From NCBI GenBank assembly GCA_023390785.1, contig JAEWCE010000231.1, forward strand, positions 1 through 10,972: DNA of 10,972 nucleotides, given 5' to 3'. How positions within the stretch are numbered: position 1 is the first letter of the stretch; each line of letters opens with the position of its first letter. Below are positions 7,757-10,972 of this stretch, in pieces. Made by a program: the position numbers and the translations under genes. The stretch comes from Pseudomonadota bacterium. Lineage in GTDB: Bacteria; Pseudomonadota; Alphaproteobacteria; Rhizobiales; Devosiaceae. Under the pieces are notes generated by a model that worked only from the letters and a program-made list of their open reading frames with translations, was not told the DNA's origin and ran no database searches.

Positions 7757-8197
7757 CTATTGCGCCGGCGCGTCTGGCGTCCCGGCATCGGCCGACGCCG
7801 TGTCCGGGGTGCTTGGCGGCGGCGGCACGTCGCTCGATTGCTTACAGTCGACCAGCCAGATGTCGTACACCGGATGGTCGATGGGGTTGAGCGCCGGGCT
7901 TTCGGCGAACATCCAGCCGGTGAAGATGCGCTCGGTGCCGCCCTTCAGGGACACCTGGTCGACCTCGACGAACACGCTGGTGCGCTGCGTTTCGGTCGGC
8001 GGCCGCGTGTAGCAGACGCGCGGCGTGATCTGCAGCGCTCCGAACTGCACCGTCTCGTTGATATAGACGTCGAAATTGGTGATCCGGCCGGTGATCTTGT
8101 CGAGCCCCGAGAACGACGCGACCGGATTCGAGATGGTGGCCGCCGCGGCCGGACTCGCCAGTCCCGCGACCAGCAGCAGCGCCAGAAAACCTCGCAC
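7757..8197 (-). CDS. DUF2155 domain protein, exported
   Basis: This 146-residue protein of unknown function has a clear signal peptide: a basic first residue, a Leu/Ala-rich core and Ala-Ala-Ala around residues 17-20, so it should be periplasmic. The mature part contains the DUF2155 core: CYTRPPTETQRTSVFVEVDQ (62-81), then TERIFTGWMFAESPALNPIDHPVYDIWLVDC (88-118). Cys62 and Cys118 could form a disulfide. The tail from about 121 is a Pro/Ser/Asp-rich low-complexity stretch. The GTG start at 8197 is chosen because it opens the signal peptide. It has no good ribosome site but lies five bases after the stop of the NDUFA12-family gene, so translation is probably coupled to it. Both genes are often neighbours of aat and accBC in related bacteria. 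No reaction can be assigned. Confidence 0.88.
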   Translation of the reverse strand: MRGFLALLLVAGLASPAAAATISNPVASFSGLDKITGRITNFDVYINETVQFGALQITPRVCYTRPPTETQRTSVFVEVDQVSLKGGTERIFTGWMFAESPALNPIDHPVYDIWLVDCKQSSDVPPPPSTPDTASADAGTPDAPAQ

Positions 8198-8202
8198 CGG
8201 CG

Positions 8203-8625
8203 TCAGGCGTCCGGCGACCAGGCGTCGTAGTCGCCGGTGACCCTGGGGCGCTCGCCCTTGTTGAGCAGACTGCCGTCCGGCCGGTAGGCCAGCGCCGAGC
8301 CGGTATAGTTGCGGATGTGCGGCTTTTCCCAGGCGTGGGGGGTGTAGTCGCCGTCCTGCGGCACGTCGTTGGTCTTGTAGTGCATCCACCCGTACCAGCC
8401 GGGGGGGATCGTGGTCGGCTCGGCATAACCGCCGGCATAGATCACCATGCGGCGTTCCATGCCGCTCGGGCCGGTCGGTTTCTTGCTGCGGTAGTAGCGG
8501 TTGCCGAACTGGTCCGAGCCGACATAGACGCCCTGCGTCGCCGCCCACAGCCGGGTGCCCCAGGTATTGCCACGCCACCAGGCGAAAATCTCGATGAAGA
8601 AGTCTTTCCAACCACCTTGGGGCAT
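8203..8625 (-). CDS. NDUFA12-family protein (17.2 kDa complex I accessory subunit)
   Basis: This 140-residue protein belongs to the NDUFA12/B17.2 family, an accessory subunit of respiratory complex I on the matrix or cytoplasmic side that alphaproteobacteria share with mitochondria. The family blocks are visible: FAWWRGNTWGTRLWAATQGVYVGSDQFGNRYY (14-45) with the G-x-D-x-x-GNRYY motif, then MERRMVIYAGGYAEPTTIPPGWYGWMHY (56-83) and the HAWEKPHIRNYTGS stretch (97-110). There is no signal peptide or membrane helix. ATG at 8625 was preferred over an in-frame TTG at 8655 because GGTAGG lies six bases upstream and the family starts close to the first aromatic segment. It is followed after five bases by the DUF2155 gene. 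The bulk of complex I (nuo genes) is not in this window. Confidence 0.92.
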   Translation of the reverse strand: MPQGGWKDFFIEIFAWWRGNTWGTRLWAATQGVYVGSDQFGNRYYRSKKPTGPSGMERRMVIYAGGYAEPTTIPPGWYGWMHYKTNDVPQDGDYTPHAWEKPHIRNYTGSALAYRPDGSLLNKGERPRVTGDYDAWSPDA

Positions 8626-8826
8626 GCGCAACCTACCGGAATCTTCAGTGCCCAAGCCTCTAGCACCTGCCCCCGCCCGCGCCTAGGCCTCACTGGCCGG
8701 ACCAGGGTCACACCATTCATCGTGCCCGGCGTGGGCATCCCCGCAATCCCCAGCCCGCCCGAAAATTCTGGGCTTGACAGGATTCGCCATTCCGGCGGGT
8801 TTCGGCGCCTCCCCTCCGGGCCCGAT

Positions 8827-8843
8827 TTCATGCACTGCATGAA
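8827..8843. repeat. 17-bp perfect palindrome
   Basis: TTCATGCA and TGCATGAA are perfect inverted arms around a single C. The length and symmetry fit a dimeric regulator's operator, but I do not recognise the motif. It lies 202 bases upstream of the NDUFA12-family start and 125 bases before the nrdJ promoter. Confidence 0.55.
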
Positions 8844-8881
8844 GCAAAAAATTCGCCTCGATTTGGAGCGGGTTTAGCGCG

Positions 8882-8933
8882 GATTCCGGTTGCCGGAATT
8901 GAGCCGGAATCGAGGTTTCGGGGCCGCCGAATC
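8882..8933. promoter_or_regulatory. Cluster of GANTC sites and CCGGAAT motifs
   Basis: Three GANTC sites lie at 8882-8886, 8907-8911 and 8929-8933. Overlapping the first two are ATTCCGG at 8883-8889 and CCGGAAT at 8893-8899 and 8904-8910: one inverted copy, then two direct copies 11 bases apart. GANTC is the target of the CcrM adenine methyltransferase in alphaproteobacteria, and GcrA acts at methylated sites near promoters. The nearest site ends 34 bases before the proposed -35 of nrdJ. A cell-cycle role is inferred. Confidence 0.45.
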
Positions 8934-8967
8934 GACGCGATTTGAACGCCCGTTTCAGCACTTTTGG

Positions 8968-8996
8968 TTGTCCCCGCTATTCACAATGCCTATACT
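8968..8996 (+). promoter_or_regulatory. Candidate sigma-70-type promoter of nrdJ
   Basis: TTGTCC (8968-8973, four of six against TTGACA) and TATACT (8991-8996, five of six against TATAAT) are separated by 17 bases. Transcription would begin near 9003, giving a leader of about 290 bases. TTGACG at 9058-9063 with ACAAAT at 9082-9087 is a weaker alternative. Confidence 0.55.
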
Positions 8997-9007
8997 AAAT
9001 CTAGCGA
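8992..9007. promoter_or_regulatory. Candidate NrdR box 1
   Basis: The core CTAAATCTAG (8995-9004) matches every strongly conserved position of the NrdR box consensus as I know it (acaCwAtATaTwGtgt), with 11 of 16 overall. It overlaps the -10 of the proposed nrdJ promoter, a position suited to repression. NrdR is the ATP/dATP-sensing repressor of ribonucleotide reductase genes. Confidence 0.5.
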
Positions 9008-9022
9008 AAATGCTCCTCCGGA

Positions 9023-9038
9023 ACACAAGCTATGGTCG
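9023..9038. promoter_or_regulatory. Candidate NrdR box 2
   Basis: The sequence ACACAAGCTATGGT at 9023-9036 falls in this 16-base box, which matches the NrdR consensus at 11 of 16 positions; one conserved core base (A to C) and one W position are lost. It begins exactly 31 bases after box 1, leaving a 15-base linker. Tandem boxes about three helical turns apart are the known NrdR arrangement, which is the main reason to accept this weaker copy. Confidence 0.42.
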
Positions 9039-9185
9039 TTTTCGTCGCTTTACGCCGTTGACGCGTTTTCTGAATCGGACCACAAATTTGCCACGCTGCA
9101 ACGGTCGCGTTTCCGGCCGCCGCAGCCAAGCCCTCCCGGAAGAGTTCGACACCAGATCGGACACGCCTGGAGGCACGGGGCAGAG

Positions 9186-9207
9186 CCGATCCGTGGCGAC
9201 GGAGCGG
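9186..9207 (+). other. Hairpin in the nrdJ leader
   Basis: CCGATCCGT (9186-9194) can pair with ACGGAGCGG (9199-9207) around a GGCG loop, with a single A-G mismatch. Further short stems follow: TGCCG/CGGCA at 9235-9250 and GGGC/GCCC at 9254-9267, close to the ribosome site. No T-run follows, so these are not intrinsic terminators. Confidence 0.35.
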
Positions 9208-9291
9208 GTTCAGTAAAGCGTCAAATAGGACGGATGCCGTGGCGGCGGCAGCAGGGCCTTCGTGCCCGCGATTTTGGGGACTATTGCGACT

Positions 9292-10972
9292 ATGCACATC
9301 GAACGTCGGTACACGAAGGCCAACCAGGACGCCTATCACGGCATCGAATTCCGCTCGACCACGAGCGAAATTCGCAACCCGGATGGCTCGGTCGTCTTCA
9401 AGCTCGAAGGCATGCAGGTGCCGGCAAGCTGGTCGCAGGTGGCCGCCGACATCATTGCGCAGAAGTATTTCCGCAAGGCCGGCGTCGCCAAGGTGCTGAA
9501 GAAGGTCGAGGAGAACGACGTCCCCTCCTGGCTGTGGCGCTCGGTGCCCGACGAGAAGGCGCTGAAGGCGCTGCCCGAAAAGGAGCGCTATGGCTCCGAG
9601 ACCGACAGCCGCCAGGTCTTCCACCGGCTCGCCGGCACCTGGACCTATTGGGGCTGGAAGGGCAAGTATTTCGGCAGCGAGGACGATGCCCGCGCCTTCT
9701 ATGACGAGCTCTGCTTCATGCTCGCGACGCAGAAGGTGGCGCCGAACTCGCCGCAATGGTTCAACACCGGCTTGCACTGGGCCTACGGCATCGACGGTCC
9801 GGGCCAGGGTCACTTCTATGTCGACCCCTTCACCAAAAAGCTCGTACAATCCAAGAGCTCGTACGAGCACCCGCAGCCGCATGCCTGCTTCATCCAGTCC
9901 GTGAACGACGACCTCGTCAACGAGGGCGGCATCATGGATCTGTGGGTGCGCGAGGCGCGGCTGTTCAAGTACGGCTCCGGGACCGGCTCGAACTTCTCGC
10001 AGCTGCGCGGCGAGGGCGAGAAGCTCTCGGGCGGCGGCAAATCCTCCGGGCTGATGAGCTTCCTCAAGATCGGCGACCGCGCCGCCGGCGCCATCAAGTC
10101 GGGCGGCACCACCCGCCGCGCCGCCAAGATGGTGGTGGTCGACATCGACCACCCCGACATCGAGGCCTACATCAACTGGAAGGTGAAGGAGGAGCAGAAG
10201 GTCGCCGCCCTCGTCACCGGCTCAAAGGTGGTTTCCAGGCACCTCAAGGCCATCATGAAGGCCGCGGTGAACTGCGACGGCAATGGCGACGACTGCTTCG
10301 ACGTCGGCAAGAACCCGGCGCTGAAGCGCGCCGTCAAGGACGCCAAGAAGGCGCTGGTGCCCGAGAACTACGTGCAGCGGGTCATCCAGTTCGCGCGCCA
10401 GGGCTACACCGACATCGAATTCCCGATCTACGACACCGACTGGGACAGCGAGGCCTACCTCACCGTCTCGGGCCAGAACTCCAACAACACCGTGCGCGTC
10501 ACCGACGACTTCCTCAAGGCGGTCGAGGCGGACGGCGAGTGGAACCTTGTCGGCCGCACCTCGGGCAAGGTCACCAAGACGCTCAAGGCCCGCGACCTGT
10601 GGGAATCGATCGGCTATGCCGCCTGGGCCTCGGCCGATCCGGGCATCCATTTCCACACCACCATCAACGAGTGGCACACCAGCCCCGCCGCCGGCCCGAT
10701 CGTCGCGAGCAACCCCTGCTCGGAGTACATGTTCCTCGACGACACCGCCTGCAACCTCGCCTCCGTCAACCTGCTGCCCTACCGCAATGCCGACGGCAGC
10801 TTCGACGTCGACCGCTTCGAGCACACCTGCCGGCTCTGGACCATGGTGCTCGAAATCTCGGTGATGATGGCGCAGTTCCCCTCGAAGGCCATCGCCGAGC
10901 GCTCGTTCGTCTACCGCACGCTGGGCATCGGCTACGCCAATATCGGCGGCCTGCTGATGACCTCGGGCATCC
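9292..10972 (+). CDS. nrdJ: Vitamin B12-dependent (class II) ribonucleoside-diphosphate reductase, 5' part
   Basis: The first 560 residues of NrdJ, running off the right edge; alphaproteobacterial NrdJ is usually about 1200 residues. It reduces ribonucleotides to deoxyribonucleotides with adenosylcobalamin as radical source, so it works with or without oxygen. Visible blocks are the N-terminal SEIRNPDGSVVF (25-36), SWLWRSVPD (79-87), APNSPQWFNTGLHWAYG (150-166), and QPHACFI (195-201) with Cys199, the first redox cysteine. The loop SSGLMSFLKIGDRAAGAIKSGGTTRRAAKMVVVD spans 251-284. NPCSE at 474-478 holds the active-site Asn, the thiyl-radical Cys476 and Glu478. Cys488 in DDTACNLAS is the probable second redox cysteine. 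ATG 9292 matches the family start; GGGGA at 9276-9280 is a slightly distant ribosome site. The partial C-terminus, including the shuttle cysteines, is not seen. Confidence 0.96.
   Translation, partial: MHIERRYTKANQDAYHGIEFRSTTSEIRNPDGSVVFKLEGMQVPASWSQVAADIIAQKYFRKAGVAKVLKKVEENDVPSWLWRSVPDEKALKALPEKERYGSETDSRQVFHRLAGTWTYWGWKGKYFGSEDDARAFYDELCFMLATQKVAPNSPQWFNTGLHWAYGIDGPGQGHFYVDPFTKKLVQSKSSYEHPQPHACFIQSVNDDLVNEGGIMDLWVREARLFKYGSGTGSNFSQLRGEGEKLSGGGKSSGLMSFLKIGDRAAGAIKSGGTTRRAAKMVVVDIDHPDIEAYINWKVKEEQKVAALVTGSKVVSRHLKAIMKAAVNCDGNGDDCFDVGKNPALKRAVKDAKKALVPENYVQRVIQFARQGYTDIEFPIYDTDWDSEAYLTVSGQNSNNTVRVTDDFLKAVEADGEWNLVGRTSGKVTKTLKARDLWESIGYAAWASADPGIHFHTTINEWHTSPAAGPIVASNPCSEYMFLDDTACNLASVNLLPYRNADGSFDVDRFEHTCRLWTMVLEISVMMAQFPSKAIAERSFVYRTLGIGYANIGGLLMTSGI

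Larger units (their letters stand above)
8626..9291. other. Long intergenic region between the NDUFA12-family gene and nrdJ
   Basis: These 666 bases show no convincing gene on either strand; the open frames here are short and lack family resemblance. The region holds five copies of the CCGGAAT/ATTCCGG motif and a 17-bp palindrome, both in the left part. It also has six GANTC sites, a good rightward promoter with two candidate NrdR boxes in the middle, and about 290 bases of probable nrdJ leader with hairpins. A perfect TTGACA at 8774-8779 has no matching -10. The leftward promoter for the NDUFA12-family gene must lie here but is not obvious by eye. Confidence 0.7.

Noticed and set aside
8774..8779. 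Perfect TTGACA -35 element on the plus strand
   Set aside because: The sequence 16-18 bases downstream is GGGTTT-like with no -10 match, and no gene follows closely.
8683..9216. Several short frames on both strands in the intergenic region
   Set aside because: They overlap one another, lack ribosome sites and recognisable domains, and would cover the promoter and repeat motifs.
9003..9291. Cobalamin riboswitch upstream of nrdJ
   Set aside because: I looked for the B12 box and the conserved core around GCAACTG. Only fragments such as CTGCAACGG near 9095-9105 are present, which is not enough.
9839..9868. Repeated AGCTCGTAC and a 12-bp palindrome GCTCGTACGAGC within nrdJ
   Set aside because: They lie in a well-conserved coding stretch (residues about 183-193) and are explained by codon choice.
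9001..10152. 383-codon minus-strand frame across nrdJ and its leader
   Set aside because: It is antisense to clear NrdJ coding sequence and its composition is that of a shadow frame.

Overview
The window is GC-rich, densely coded bacterial chromosome, most likely from an alphaproteobacterium of the order Hyphomicrobiales (Rhizobiales). The Devosia group is a guess from protein resemblance only. Supporting signs are an NDUFA12-type complex I accessory protein, a DUF2155 protein, a class II ribonucleotide reductase of alphaproteobacterial type, and GANTC (CcrM) sites concentrated in non-coding DNA. There are no phage genes, insertion sequences, tRNAs, rRNAs or CRISPR arrays. Eleven protein genes are present: accB is cut by the left edge and nrdJ by the right edge.

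Layout: (1) 1-1592, the end of accB and all of accC, which overlap by one base and encode the biotin carrier and biotin carboxylase of acetyl-CoA carboxylase. (2) 1601-2283, a HicA/HicB-type toxin-antitoxin pair behind a small palindrome that may be its operator. (3) 2301-5602 on the minus strand, an ABC ATPase and a very large FtsX-type permease of the YbbA/YbbP family, overlapping by four bases. (4) 5706-6353, aat, the leucyl/phenylalanyl-tRNA-protein transferase of the N-degron pathway. (5) 6337-7750, two divergent DNA-repair-like genes whose start codons interlock in one CATG: a small alkyltransferase-like protein with PYWR where the active-site PCHR should be, and a LigC-type ATP-dependent DNA ligase. 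(6) 7757-8625 on the minus strand, an exported DUF2155 protein and the NDUFA12-family protein, probably one transcript. (7) 8626-9291, the only long non-coding stretch. (8) 9292 to the end, the first 560 codons of nrdJ.

From what I recall of Hyphomicrobiales genomes, accB-accC-aat-DUF2155-NDUFA12 often lie next to one another. Here that backbone seems to be interrupted twice, by hicAB plus ybbAP and by the alkyltransferase-like/ligase pair. The gaps are very tight, with interlocked starts and convergent genes that touch or overlap.

The most interesting material is the ATL-like protein beside a ligase, and the nrdJ upstream region. The latter holds a good promoter overlapped by two candidate NrdR boxes exactly 31 bp apart, a cluster of GANTC sites, and a repeated CCGGAAT/ATTCCGG motif. 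I found no clearly new multi-gene system.
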